From NCBI GenBank assembly GCA_037440105.1, contig JBBIUS010000001.1, forward strand, positions 1 through 64,000: a DNA stretch of 64,000 nt. Direction: 5' to 3'. The notes under the pieces are model-generated. The model had not been told where the DNA came from and did not search any database. It worked only from the letters and a program-made list of their open reading frames with translations. Made by a program: the position numbers and the translations under genes. Within the stretch, counting starts at the first letter, position 1, and the number at the start of each line of letters is the position of its first letter. The DNA is from JBBIUS01 sp037440105 (lineage in GTDB: Bacteria; Patescibacteriota; Patescibacteriia; XYB2-FULL-38-15). Below, piece by piece: positions 44,272 to 53,091 of this stretch.

Positions 44272-45792
44272 ATGACAATCGACGAACTGCTTCAAAAAAT
44301 CAAGTCTTACAATCCAAACGCTGATTTAGATTTAATCAGGTTGGCCTATGAATACGCTAAAAAAGCACACGGCGCCCAAAAGAGACTTTCTGGGAAACCA
44401 TACATCGCTCACCCTCTAGCAACAGCTTTTAATCTGGCGGAAATGAAATTAGATCAAGATGTTATTATTGCCGGACTTTTGCATGATGTTCCAGAAGAGA
44501 CAAGCCCTCAAAATCCTGAATTGTCATTAAAAGATATCAAGCACAACTTTGGCGAAGAGGTGGCTTTTTTAGTCCGCGGCATTACCAAACTCGGCAAGAT
44601 TAAATACCGCGGTATGGAGCGCTACCTTGAAAACCTTCGTAAAATGTTTATTGCCATGGCTGAGGACATTAGAGTAATTCTAATAAAATTTGCCGACCGG
44701 CTGCATAACCTTGAAACTTTAGAATTTTTACCGCCCAAAAAACAAAAACGCATTGCCCTTGAAACGCTTGAAATTTATGCTCCGATTGCCAACCGCTTAG
44801 GCATGGGAGAAATTAAAGGACGCCTTGAAGATGAATCTTTCAAGTATCTCTATCCAAAAGAATATGAATGGCTAAAAAAAGAAGTAACGCCAAAATATAA
44901 AGAAAAAGAAGAGTATTTAAAAAAAATAAAAGTAAAACTTTTAAAAACAATCACTCGGTCTCCTTTGGGCTACGACCTTTCAAGTCAGCCTCTTTCAAAT
45001 GAAGGGTCAAGGGGAATAAAAATATATTCAATCCATGGTCGGACAAAACGTCTTTGGAGCATTTACAAAAAATTAAAACAGCGCGGGAATAAGGATCTAT
45101 CAAAAATTTATGATCTAGTCGCTCTTCGCGTTATTACTGAAACAGTTGCTGAATGCTACGCGATTTTAGGAATTATTCATCAACTCTGGAAACCGCTCAA
45201 AGGGAGAATTAAAGACTATATTGCTCAACCAAAACCAAATGGCTATCAATCACTGCATACTACTGTCTTCTGCGATGACGGAGAAATTATTGAATTCCAA
45301 ATCAGAACAAAAAAAATGCACGAAAAAGCAGAATACGGTATCGCCGCCCATTGGTATTACGAAGAACGCGGCTCAACAAAACCGGTAGATAAAAATTTAA
45401 AATGGGTAAACGAACTAACCAAATGGAAAAAAGAATTTGAAGAAAATAGACAATACCTCGAAACATTAAAAATTGATGTTTTTCAAAACAGGATATTTGT
45501 TTTTACCCCAAAAGGCGATGTCATTGACCTGCCGGAAAACTCAACAGCCATTGATTTTGCTTATGCAGTACATACTGATCTCGGCAATAAATGTGTTGGC
45601 GCCAAAATTAACGATCAAATGGCCAGTTTAGACACAAAACTTTTAAACGGGGACATGGTTGAAATTTTGACTGACAAAAACCGAAAAGCGCCGTCTGTTG
45701 ACTGGCTAAAATTTGCTAAAACAAGCAACGCTCGCCACAAAATAAGAAGTTGTCTTAGGAAATCAAAAATACAAATCGGCAATAAAAAATGA
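44272..45792 (+). CDS. rel: RelA/SpoT-family (p)ppGpp synthetase/hydrolase, short form
   Basis: Start ATG 44272 (MTIDELLQKIKSY). Order: HD hydrolase domain (GLLHDVPEET, KFADRLHNLETL) at about 30-200, synthetase domain (RGNKDLSKIYDLVALRVI, PKPNGYQSLHTTVF, AEYGIAAHWYY) at 230-380, TGS domain (IFVFTPKGDVIDLPENSTAI) at 395-470. The protein ends after about 506 residues, without helical, CC and ACT domains of long RSH enzymes. Catalytic residues for both activities seem present. Between the domains a stretch TRSPLGYDLSSQPLSNEGSR is longer than usual, and its DNA can form a hairpin; repeat origin is possible. Confidence 0.92.
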   Translation: MTIDELLQKIKSYNPNADLDLIRLAYEYAKKAHGAQKRLSGKPYIAHPLATAFNLAEMKLDQDVIIAGLLHDVPEETSPQNPELSLKDIKHNFGEEVAFLVRGITKLGKIKYRGMERYLENLRKMFIAMAEDIRVILIKFADRLHNLETLEFLPPKKQKRIALETLEIYAPIANRLGMGEIKGRLEDESFKYLYPKEYEWLKKEVTPKYKEKEEYLKKIKVKLLKTITRSPLGYDLSSQPLSNEGSRGIKIYSIHGRTKRLWSIYKKLKQRGNKDLSKIYDLVALRVITETVAECYAILGIIHQLWKPLKGRIKDYIAQPKPNGYQSLHTTVFCDDGEIIEFQIRTKKMHEKAEYGIAAHWYYEERGSTKPVDKNLKWVNELTKWKKEFEENRQYLETLKIDVFQNRIFVFTPKGDVIDLPENSTAIDFAYAVHTDLGNKCVGAKINDQMASLDTKLLNGDMVEILTDKNRKAPSVDWLKFAKTSNARHKIRSCLRKSKIQIGNKK

Positions 45793-45930
45793 CGCAAAGC
45801 GTCAATAAATGAAAATAAACAACAAAATTTTAACTCGCTTCCTGGCGCAGTTAATAACAAATCGTTCTCCACTGTTACGGCATCACTTTTTTAAATTAAT
45901 AAACGAAACCTAATTATCCTCAGCCAAAAA

Positions 45931-46806
45931 TTATCTTTTTAAAATCTTCTTAATTATTCCATTAAATTCCTCTTCGCTAAAAAAATTGATTATAATTTTG
46001 CCGCAGCCGGCTCTTTTTTTTATTTCAACTTTAGTCCCTAAATGTTCGCGGAGAGCTTCTTCTTTCGACAAAATCAATGGGTCTGTTTTTATTTTGCCAT
46101 GCCTTTCTTTTATTTTCTTGACCCCTCTTTCTATCTCTCTTACTGATAAATAATTACTTAAAATCTTTTTCAAGAATTTGAGTTGCGCTCTTTCATCTTT
46201 TAGGCCTAAAATGGCCCGCGCCTGCCCTTCATTAATCTCACGATTTAGCAGCGCTTTTTTAACTTCTCCAGGCAGATTCTGTAAACGCAAAATATTTGAA
46301 ACAGAAGATCGGCTCAGGCCTATTTTTTGCGCGATCTGTTCCTGCGTCAAATTAAACTCGTCGATTAATTTTTGAAAAGCGTAAGCTTTTTCCAAAGGAT
46401 TCAAATCTTCTCGCTGAATATTTTCGATCAAAGCCATTTCTAATTTTTCTTGTTCTCTTGCTTTTCTCACAATAACAGGAACGGTTCTCAAATTTAAAAG
46501 TCGAGCCGCCCTTAGCCGCCTTTCTCCAGCAATAAGTTCATAATCATCTTCCCCTACTTTAGTAACTATCAAAGGTTGAATAATTCCGTACTCTCGGATT
46601 GATTTAACTAATTCTTCAAGGTTTTGAGCATTAAAATTTTGTCTAGGTTGTTTTGGATTTGACCGAATTCTGCCGGTTGGGAGATTAATGACTTTTTCAA
46701 TAAAACTGTCGCCTAATCCTAAACCTCGCTCAATTTTTTGAGGAGAATCTTTTGAAATTTTTGACGGAATAAGAGAATTTAATCCCCGACCTAAACCAAA
46801 AGGCAT
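45931..46806 (-). CDS. parB: chromosome-partitioning protein ParB
   Basis: 291-residue ParB/Spo0J with N-terminal LGRGLNSLIP, CTP-binding/nuclease-like domain (RSNPKQPRQNF, YELIAGERRLRAARL, ALIENIQREDLNPLEKAYAF), helix-turn-helix (LTQEQIAQKIGLSRSSVSNILR) for parS binding, and a C-terminal dimerisation part. Directly downstream of parA, 18 nt apart. Confidence 0.95.
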   Translation of the reverse strand: MPFGLGRGLNSLIPSKISKDSPQKIERGLGLGDSFIEKVINLPTGRIRSNPKQPRQNFNAQNLEELVKSIREYGIIQPLIVTKVGEDDYELIAGERRLRAARLLNLRTVPVIVRKAREQEKLEMALIENIQREDLNPLEKAYAFQKLIDEFNLTQEQIAQKIGLSRSSVSNILRLQNLPGEVKKALLNREINEGQARAILGLKDERAQLKFLKKILSNYLSVREIERGVKKIKERHGKIKTDPLILSKEEALREHLGTKVEIKKRAGCGKIIINFFSEEEFNGIIKKILKR

Positions 46807-46824
46807 AAAATTACAAATTACAAA

Positions 46825-47592
46825 TTACAAATTTCCAGATTCTAATATCTCCCAAGCTAATCTTTCGTAGGCTTTTGCCCCTTTGCTTTTCGCGTCATAA
46901 TCCAAAATTGTTTTCCCAAAAGAAGGAGCCTCAGCCAGCCGAACATTTCGCGGAATAACTGAACGAAAGATTTTATTTGGGAAATATTGATATAGATCTT
47001 TGAAAACTGCTTCTGAAAGTCCTACTCGACCATCGTACATAGTTACTACTGCTCCTAAAATTTTTAAATCCGCTTTTAAGTTTTCCTGAACTAAATTAAT
47101 TGTGTTTAAAAGTTGCCCTAATCCCTCGAGCGCGTAATACTCTGCCTGAACAGGGATAATAACAAAATCAGCAGCCACTAAACCATTGATTGTCAAAAGA
47201 CCAAGCGATGGAGGACAATCAATAATAATATAATCATAATCATTGCGAACCTCAAGCAATGCGTCATAAAGTTTGAATTCCCTTCTTTCTAAATTGACAA
47301 ATTCAATGTTTGCTCCGGCAAGCGAGATTGTAGCAGGGGCAACTTTATAACCTTGGATTGACGTATTTTTAATTATACTCTTAAAAGGAACACTGCCGTT
47401 TAAGGCTTCATATATGCCTGCTTCAAGATTTTGATGGTCAATTCCAAAACCTGATGTTGCATTTGCTTGGGGGTCTAAATCAACTAAAAGAACAAATTTT
47501 CCTAAAAACGCTAAATAAGCGCCAAGATTTATGGCTGTTGTTGTTTTCCCTACCCCTCCCTTCTGATTTACTACTGCTATTATTTGCGCCAT
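46825..47592 (-). CDS. parA: chromosome-partitioning ATPase ParA/Soj
   Basis: 255-residue deviant-Walker ATPase. NQKGGVGKTTTAINLGAYLA carries the signature Lys, with DLDPQANATSGFG and DYIIIDCPPSLG. Complete and normal length; pairs with parB for origin segregation. Confidence 0.96.
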   Translation of the reverse strand: MAQIIAVVNQKGGVGKTTTAINLGAYLAFLGKFVLLVDLDPQANATSGFGIDHQNLEAGIYEALNGSVPFKSIIKNTSIQGYKVAPATISLAGANIEFVNLERREFKLYDALLEVRNDYDYIIIDCPPSLGLLTINGLVAADFVIIPVQAEYYALEGLGQLLNTINLVQENLKADLKILGAVVTMYDGRVGLSEAVFKDLYQYFPNKIFRSVIPRNVRLAEAPSFGKTILDYDAKSKGAKAYERLAWEILESGNL

Positions 47593-47690
47593 AAATTATA
47601 GAAATTCTTCAAATCAAGAGTAAAAAAATTAGTTTCTATAAATTTCTATAAATTTCTATGAGTTTCAGAAACTCGTAAAAACTCGCTTCG

Positions 47691-47716
47691 CCACGCTTAG
47701 CGTGGTTTCGCGAAAC
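47691..47716. promoter_or_regulatory. palindrome cluster upstream of parAB, possible partition site or operator
   Basis: CCACGCTTAGCGTGG (47691-47705) abuts GTTTCGCGAAAC (47705-47716). The second resembles the parS consensus arms GTTTC/GAAAC but is 2 bp shorter in the centre, so it is only a candidate. Repeated AATTTCTAT units lie just to its left. Confidence 0.3.
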
Positions 47717-47814
47717 TGATAGAAACTTATTGCCCACTAAAAAGGTTAATTTATTGTATCAAAATATTGATTTTTTGACAATAATGTATTAAAATATAAT
47801 TGAATTAAAATTAT

Positions 47815-47898
47815 GCCGCGGTGGCGGAATTGGTAGACGCGCACGACTCAAAATCGTGTGGGGGAAACTCCATGAGAGTTCGATTCTCTCCCGCGGCA
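47815..47898 (+). tRNA. tRNA-Leu (CAA)
   Basis: Acceptor GCCGCGG/CCGCGGC, anticodon stem CACGA/TCGTG with loop CTCAAAA (CAA), long class II variable arm, T loop TTCGATT, discriminator A. CCA not encoded. Confidence 0.95.
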
Positions 47899-47914
47899 TT
47901 TAAAAGAAGTTCAT

Positions 47915-47986
47915 CGCGGGGTGGAGAAGTAGCATCTCGCCTGGCTCATAACCAGGAGATCGCCGGTGCAAATCCGGCCCCCGCAA
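47915..47986 (+). tRNA. initiator tRNA-fMet (CAT), unusual D and T loops
   Basis: Acceptor CGCGGGG opposite CCCCGCA gives the initiator C1-A72 mismatch. Anticodon loop CTCATAA; stem CCTGG/CCAGG, so only two of the three conserved G-C pairs next to the loop are present (29-41 is T-A). The D loop is only 7 nt (AGTAGCA) and lacks GG, and the T loop is TGCAAAT with G in place of T at position 55. 72 nt, shorter than normal. Confidence 0.85.
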
Positions 47987-48030
47987 TTAGTTGAACCTCG
48001 ATCTTTAATGGTTTTGTTTTAACGCCGATT

Positions 48031-48171
48031 AACGCCGAGGCCTCCTGTACCGCAGTGGTAATAGCACAATTAACTTGTCGGCCTGACGCTGAAAAACGCA
48101 GACGATAGAAAGTGCCATTTCAGCATAATGCGTCGAGAACGTCGGGACGACAAATCCGGCCCCCACAATTT
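48031..48171 (+). other. structured segment with tRNA-fMet-like 3' end
   Basis: The right end (AAATCCGGCCCCCACAATT) differs at one base from the 3' end of the fMet gene 180 nt to the left. Upstream is a D-arm-like stretch (CCGCAGTGGTAATAGCAC) and nested pairings TTGTCG/CGACAA and GACGCTGAAA/TTTCAGC...GCGTC. No proper T arm or acceptor can be closed. It could be a tRNA relic, a duplicated attachment-like sequence or an interrupted tRNA. Confidence 0.4.
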
Positions 48172-48202
48172 AACAAATCCGAATTCCGAAATCCGAAATA
48201 GA

Positions 48203-48276
48203 GCCTGGGTAGCTCAGTTGGTTAGAGCATGGGATTCATAAACCCAAGGTCGTCGGTTCGATCCCGACCCCAGGCA
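48203..48276 (+). tRNA. tRNA-Met (CAT)
   Basis: Acceptor GCCTGGG/CCCAGGC, D arm GCTC...GAGC with GTTGGTT, anticodon loop TTCATAA, T arm GTCGG-TTCGATC-CCGAC, discriminator A. One mismatch (A-A) next to the anticodon loop. Elongator Met is likely; the lysidine-type Ile tRNA shares CAT and cannot be excluded by eye. Confidence 0.85.
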
Positions 48277-48408
48277 TTTTAGCATGACTGCGAAACAGGT
48301 TATATAATTTGCAGCAAAAAGCAGAATATTTTAAAAATTTGATAACAAACGGTTTTATTCTAAAAAACAAACTTTACATTACCGTTACATAACAAACAAA
48401 TTTAAATT

Positions 48409-48870
48409 ATGCTTCTTACTGTCCATGCCGCGGCTGGCATTCTTATAAGCCAACAAATTAATAATCCTCTAATAACCTTTCTCGCTGCTTTTGGTTCACA
48501 TTTTCTTTTAGACATTATCCCCCATGGAGATAGTGATTGGATGGAAGAATATCAAAGCAAAAATAAAACATCCAAAATAAAAAGGATAATTACTATTATC
48601 ATTGTTGATGTTTTTGCTTTGATGGCCTTGTTTTTTATAGCTTATTTTCACTACAAAAAAATGGGCTCAGGTTTAAATGTTTTTGTCGGCATTTTAGGAG
48701 CTGTTCTGCCAGACATGATTGTCGGCCTTTACGAATCTACAAAAACCATTGGCAAACGTTTTTGTCGACTTCATTTTCTTTTTCATGACCTTTTAAGATT
48801 CCATTTACCCTTGAACCAAGGGCTCTTTTTGCAAGTCGTTATTCTTGCTATTTTACTTTTATCTTTATAG
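48409..48870 (+). CDS. small multi-pass membrane protein, possible DUF457-like hydrolase relative
   Basis: 153 residues with four predicted TM helices. Conserved-looking polar residues: TVHAAAG, FGSHFLLDIIPHGDSDW and LPDMIVGLYE. The His/Asp spacing (H...SH...D..PH.D) recalls membrane-bound metal-dependent hydrolases of the YdjM/DUF457 type, in shorter form. Monocistronic, with a strong terminator. Identity uncertain; functional inference weak. Confidence 0.65.
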   Translation: MLLTVHAAAGILISQQINNPLITFLAAFGSHFLLDIIPHGDSDWMEEYQSKNKTSKIKRIITIIIVDVFALMALFFIAYFHYKKMGSGLNVFVGILGAVLPDMIVGLYESTKTIGKRFCRLHFLFHDLLRFHLPLNQGLFLQVVILAILLLSL

Positions 48871-48880
48871 AACTCAAAAT

Positions 48881-48910
48881 AAAAATACCCGGCAATTGCC
48901 GGGTATTTTT
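48881..48910. terminator. bidirectional intrinsic terminator
   Basis: Perfect 30-bp palindrome with GC core TACCCGGCAATTGCCGGGTA flanked by A and T runs. It lies between the convergent membrane-protein and glycosyltransferase genes and can serve both. Confidence 0.93.
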
Positions 48911-48927
48911 ATTTTAAAAAATTGTTA

Positions 48928-50124
48928 TTATAAAACTGATTCGTAAACTTTTATTGTTTCTTTTGCGCATTTCTCCCAACTAAACTTTTTAGCCTGCGCT
49001 AATCCCTTTTTGCTTAACTCCTTTCTTAAATTTTGGTCAGCCAAAACTTTTTTCAATGCTTTAGAAATTTCATCAATTTTATTAGGATTTATTAAAATCG
49101 CCGCTTCTCCTGCCACTTCAGGCAAAGAAGAAACATTTGAAGTAATAGTTGGTACCCCTAAACTCAAAGCCTCGAGGACTGGCAAACCAAAACCTTCATA
49201 AAATGAGGGGAAAACAAAACAAGTCGCAAATCTTATTAGAGAAAATTTATCTTTGGCTGGGACATAGCCAATATATTTTACAATTTCTTTAGATATTTTT
49301 TTAGTTCGGTTAATTTCTGCAAAAATATTTTCATATTTCCATCCTTTTGCTCCCGCAATAACTAATTGATAATTCTGTTTTATCTTTTTATCGCTCTTGG
49401 CTAAATCCAAAAAAGCCTTAATTAATGCGAGAATATTTTTTCGAGGTTCAATTGTCCCTAAAAATAAAATATAATCATCTCTTAACCCATATTTTGATTT
49501 TAAATCTATTTCACAAATTTGATTCTCGACACCGCATGTTTCCTCACCTCTTTGGGGAAAAATTCTTTTTTCCACGCCTTCATAAATAACCTTAATTTTT
49601 TCTCCAGGAATCTTAAAAATTTCTTGAATGTCTTTTTTTGTATTTTCCGAGACAGCAATGATTTTATTTGCCTTTTTTAAACTTTGCGGCACTGAAATTT
49701 TTGTTGAAAAAAATTGACTAACAAATTTCTTAGGAAACCATTCAGGATGTTTAAAAATTGCCAGGTCATGAACAGTTACCACAGTTTTGCCAGAATACAT
49801 TAAAGGAAAAGAGTAAGCAGGAGAATGATAGACATCGAGTTTTTCTCTGCCAATCGCCGCAGCGACTAATATATGAGAATACCAAAATGGTAAATAATGT
49901 TTATAAAGATGAAATGGGAAAAATTTGACTGAGGCATTTTTATTTTCTTCAATCAATTTTTCTGCCGCTTCTTTTGAAATTAAATTATCAAAAAATAACA
50001 CATACTCATTTTCTTTATCAACTTTTAATAAATTTTTAATTAAAAAATAAGTATAGTGGCCTATACCTGCTTGTTCTCCATAACCCGGATTTAAAATTGT
50101 CCGACAGTCAATTCCCACGCGCAT
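48928..50124 (-). CDS. family 4 glycosyltransferase
   Basis: 398-residue GT-B enzyme. N-terminal RVGIDCRTILNPGYGEQAGIG, acceptor domain with VVTVHDLAIFKHP, IIAVSENTKKDI and VIYEGVEKRIFP. Donor domain has LFLGTIEPRKNI and the E-x7-E signature FYEGFGLPVLEAL. Typical of mannosyl/glucosyl transferases building surface polysaccharides. The stop of the adjacent dacA-like gene lies 7 nt upstream of its start. Donor and acceptor unknown. Confidence 0.93.
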   Translation of the reverse strand: MRVGIDCRTILNPGYGEQAGIGHYTYFLIKNLLKVDKENEYVLFFDNLISKEAAEKLIEENKNASVKFFPFHLYKHYLPFWYSHILVAAAIGREKLDVYHSPAYSFPLMYSGKTVVTVHDLAIFKHPEWFPKKFVSQFFSTKISVPQSLKKANKIIAVSENTKKDIQEIFKIPGEKIKVIYEGVEKRIFPQRGEETCGVENQICEIDLKSKYGLRDDYILFLGTIEPRKNILALIKAFLDLAKSDKKIKQNYQLVIAGAKGWKYENIFAEINRTKKISKEIVKYIGYVPAKDKFSLIRFATCFVFPSFYEGFGLPVLEALSLGVPTITSNVSSLPEVAGEAAILINPNKIDEISKALKKVLADQNLRKELSKKGLAQAKKFSWEKCAKETIKVYESVL

Positions 50125-50130
50125 ATAAAT

Positions 50131-51090
50131 CTACCATTTATAATTCTCAAACGTCCAAAATGTTAGACCCTTTGCTTCTTGAAACCTATCTTCTATTGTA
50201 TTGCTTCCCAAAACTACAACAATTATTCTATGACCATTATTTTGAACCTCTATGGCTAAATTATATTTTGCTTCTTCTAAATAGCCAGTTTTGCCTCCAA
50301 TAATTTTATACGGCGGCTCATTTAAAAAACTCCAAAGTAATTCATTAGTATTTTTAACATAATATTTTTTTTCAATATTTTGTGGACTAAAAACATATTT
50401 CCTTTTAACAGTCGCCTCTCTAATCTCATCTTTATCTAATGCAAGAGAAAGTAACTTTGCTACTTCAAGAGCAGTAGAAACATTGGCAGGTTCTAAACCG
50501 GCTGGATCAACAAAAAAAGTATTTTTTAAACCTAATGCCTGCGCTTTTTGATTCATTTTTGCAACAAATTCTTCCTGGCTTAAACCAGTTGAACGAGCTA
50601 AAGCCAAAGCAGCATTATTTACTGAACCAACTAGCATCATATTGAATAAATCTTTTATTGTTAATTCTTCGCCAGCCCGCGCGTAAAAAATACCGCCTTC
50701 CTTTTCATCTTCCTTCAAGAGTTTAATCTTCTTTTCCCAGTTTGGATTTGTATCTAAAAAAACCAAGGCTGTCATTAATTTTGTTATACTGGCAATAGGA
50801 AGTTCATTCTCTATTTTTTTTTCGAATAAAACAGTGCCTGTTTCTTTGTCAAGCACAACCGCTGCTCTGGCAGTAGTTTCTATCCCTAAACTTCTGTTGC
50901 CTTCTATTTTCTCCGGCTCCTTTGCAGCCCCTCTAAGGGGGTCAGAAAAAATCTTGTCTCCTTCTATTTGCAAATCGACTTTCGCAATTTTTTCATTTTC
51001 TGAAAATAAATGCCACGCCGCAGTCTCCGGCGCCGAAACTATTTGCGGAATGATAAATATAATTAGGCTTAAAAATAATGAAAATATCAT
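50131..51090 (-). CDS. dacA: D-alanyl-D-alanine carboxypeptidase (peptidase S11)
   Basis: Penicillin-binding protein trimming peptidoglycan stem peptides. 319 residues: signal peptide (MIFSLFLSLIIFIIPQIVSA), catalytic SxxK in LPIASITKLMTAL, SxN in VGSVNNAALALA, KTG in IIGGKTGYLEEA. Length compatible with a minimal DacA lacking most of the C-terminal domain. 3 nt from scpB upstream, so probably co-transcribed. Confidence 0.93.
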   Translation of the reverse strand: MIFSLFLSLIIFIIPQIVSAPETAAWHLFSENEKIAKVDLQIEGDKIFSDPLRGAAKEPEKIEGNRSLGIETTARAAVVLDKETGTVLFEKKIENELPIASITKLMTALVFLDTNPNWEKKIKLLKEDEKEGGIFYARAGEELTIKDLFNMMLVGSVNNAALALARSTGLSQEEFVAKMNQKAQALGLKNTFFVDPAGLEPANVSTALEVAKLLSLALDKDEIREATVKRKYVFSPQNIEKKYYVKNTNELLWSFLNEPPYKIIGGKTGYLEEAKYNLAIEVQNNGHRIIVVVLGSNTIEDRFQEAKGLTFWTFENYKW

Positions 51091-51092
51091 AA

Positions 51093-51662
51093 TTAAATTT
51101 CATCCTTTTTTGATTCATTAGAAGAAGAGTTTTCTAAAATTTTTCTAAAGACATCGCTTTGAGAAAGTTTTTCATAGTCAGGCAATTCGCGGACATCTTT
51201 TATTCCTAGATAGCGCATAAAATTGAAAGTAATAATATAGCGCGGATTTTCATTATTTTTCTCTTCCACTTCCTCAATCAAACCTTTAATCATCAAATTT
51301 CTTAAAATTAAACTACAATTAACGCCACGGATCTGTTCGAGTTCTGGTTTAGAAATAGGCCCGCGGTAAGCAATGATTGTCAGCGTTTCAAGAGCAGGAT
51401 GCGTTAATTCCCCTGTCATTTCGTCTTTTAGAAAAGACCGAACTAATTCAGCATTGCTCGGCGAAGTTGACATTTGGAAATTATTTGCTATTCTCATAAT
51501 TTGAATTCCACCGCTTCTATTATCATACTCATCAATTAGTTCCTTAATAGCCTTCTCTACCTCATCAACTTTTTTACCAATAATTTGACTAATGTTTTTA
51601 AGGCTCAGCGGCCTTGAAGTAATAAAAAGTAAACTTTCAATTTGTGATTTTAGACTACGCAT
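51093..51662 (-). CDS. scpB: segregation and condensation protein ScpB
   Basis: Kleisin-associated winged-helix protein of the SMC complex. Start ATG 51662 (MRSLKSQIESLLFITSRPLS). Conserved THPALETLTIIAYRGPISKPE and EQIRGVNCSLILRNLMIKGLI. About 189 residues, normal. Paired with scpA upstream, as usual. Confidence 0.94.
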   Translation of the reverse strand: MRSLKSQIESLLFITSRPLSLKNISQIIGKKVDEVEKAIKELIDEYDNRSGGIQIMRIANNFQMSTSPSNAELVRSFLKDEMTGELTHPALETLTIIAYRGPISKPELEQIRGVNCSLILRNLMIKGLIEEVEEKNNENPRYIITFNFMRYLGIKDVRELPDYEKLSQSDVFRKILENSSSNESKKDEI

Positions 51663-51715
51663 AGATAAAACCAAAGCCAAAAAATAATTGGATTTTTTAT
51701 TTTTGGTTTTAATTT

Positions 51716-52417
51716 TTAATTTAATTGCTCTCTCCTTTGTATATTAATGTCTTTAAATACCCCGTCTTGTTGAACAGCAATGACTCTCTGTTTAACTAAT
51801 TCTAATAATGCTAAAAAATTTACAATAACTTCAATTTTATCTTTTGCATTTTTAATTATTGAACTAAAACTCACCTCTATTTGCTTTTGAATCAAATTTT
51901 TAATTTGAGTAATACTTTCTTGGATTGAAATTGTTTTTTTCAAAACCGCCTTAGGCAAATTAACGATCGGCTCTAAACTGACTAAAATTTCTCTTAAAGT
52001 CTTTTCAAGTTTGAATTTATTAAGCCATTTCGGCGGATTAAAAATAATTTCTTTTCTTTGTATTGGCAGCCGATCATGAACATGGGTAAAATTTCTTTTC
52101 AAAATTATTTTATGAATTCTAGAAGAGGCCTCAAGATATTCTTTATAAATTTTAAGCTGAGACTCAAGGTCACATCCTTCTCCCTCTTCTGGTCCAAGCA
52201 TCGGTAAAAGTAATTTAGATTTAATCCATAAAAGTTTTGCCGCAACTACTAAAAAATCAGCTAACTCGCCAGGGTCTTGAATTTCTTTTAAATGCTCAAT
52301 ATATTGATCGGTAACGCGGGCAAGAGAAATTTCTGAAATGTCAAGTTTTTGCTCCTCGATTAACCGAAGGAGCAAATCAAGGGGTCCTTCAAATTTTTCG
52401 AGTTTGACGGTGTACAT
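51716..52417 (-). CDS. scpA: segregation and condensation protein ScpA (kleisin)
   Basis: Start ATG 52417 (MYTVKLEKFEGPLDLLLRLI); 50 further in-frame codons upstream encode no family sequence. N-terminal helical domain with EEQKLDISEISLARVTDQYI and LADFLVVAAKLLWIKSKLLL, a linker, and C-terminal winged helix (VIVNFLALLELVKQRVIAV) for the SMC head. About 233 residues. Partner of scpB. Confidence 0.94.
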   Translation of the reverse strand: MYTVKLEKFEGPLDLLLRLIEEQKLDISEISLARVTDQYIEHLKEIQDPGELADFLVVAAKLLWIKSKLLLPMLGPEEGEGCDLESQLKIYKEYLEASSRIHKIILKRNFTHVHDRLPIQRKEIIFNPPKWLNKFKLEKTLREILVSLEPIVNLPKAVLKKTISIQESITQIKNLIQKQIEVSFSSIIKNAKDKIEVIVNFLALLELVKQRVIAVQQDGVFKDINIQRREQLN

Positions 52418-52535
52418 TATTAGAGTAATTAGTGGGGCGAGCATAGCGAGCCCATTGGTGAAATCCAAACCATGGATAGCGCTAATGGGCTTTGCACCGC
52501 GAATAACGCAAATGCCATAGAATACACGCTCTTTG

Positions 52536-53000
52536 CTATTTCTTTTTCCCAAAATCACCCAGCACACCCTTCACAGCCTTCAAAAAATTCTTTGCCGTCA
52601 TTATTACTGAGTCTTCGTATGTCCCAGCATTGGCAATAATCTTCTTTGCCTTAAGAAGCGCCTTATCTATATAAACCGGCGTTTTATACAATTCGCCAAA
52701 AGGAGTAATAGCCCCCGGTTTAATTTTAAAAATTTTCTGCATCACGTTTTCTTTAGCAATTTCTATTTTTTTAACTTTTAAAACTTTTTTCAATTTCCCT
52801 AAATCAAGTTTACGCGAGGCCGGTAAAATCACCAAAACATAAATCTTATCAGCTTTTACTACTAATGTTTTAGCAACTTCGTTTAATTTTACTTTCAAAG
52901 TCTGCGCCAAATCGTAAGCAGTATAAACGGTTTTGTGCTTTATTGTTTTGTAGCCAACCTTTGCTTTGTCTAAATAGTTGAGAAGTTTTTTAGGAATCAT
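52536..53000 (-). CDS. YbaK/EbsC-family aminoacyl-tRNA deacylase-like protein
   Basis: Start ATG 53000 (MIPKKLLNYLDKAKVGYKTI); upstream in-frame codons are repeat DNA. Domain features: KHKTVYTAYDLAQTLKVKLN, VAKTLVVKADKIYVLVILPA, CPR-type AITPFGELYKTPVYIDKALL and a C-terminal VIMTAKNFLKAV. The family hydrolyses misacylated tRNAs in trans (ProX, YbaK). Full domain, about 154 residues. Specificity not assignable. Confidence 0.9.
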   Translation of the reverse strand: MIPKKLLNYLDKAKVGYKTIKHKTVYTAYDLAQTLKVKLNEVAKTLVVKADKIYVLVILPASRKLDLGKLKKVLKVKKIEIAKENVMQKIFKIKPGAITPFGELYKTPVYIDKALLKAKKIIANAGTYEDSVIMTAKNFLKAVKGVLGDFGKKK

Positions 53001-53091
53001 ATTTATGTGATACGAATCAACGAATGAAATGCGAATCAACAAATTCGCGAATTCGCATATTCGTAGATTCGTCTAAAATTATAGATTCGTA
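53001..53091. repeat. iterated CGAATCAA hairpin spacer
   Basis: Units ACGAATCA, ACGAATGA, GCGAATCA face AATTCGCGAATTCGCATATTCGT and GATTCGT units, an imperfect long stem between the YbaK and DUF2330 genes. Confidence 0.75.

Noticed and set aside
48031..48171. Group I intron in a tRNA
   Set aside because: Too short and lacks recognisable P/Q/R/S core elements.
52418..52567. 50-residue N-terminal extension of scpA
   Set aside because: Not family-like, overlaps the downstream end of the YbaK gene; ScpA begins at MYTVKLEKFEGPLD.
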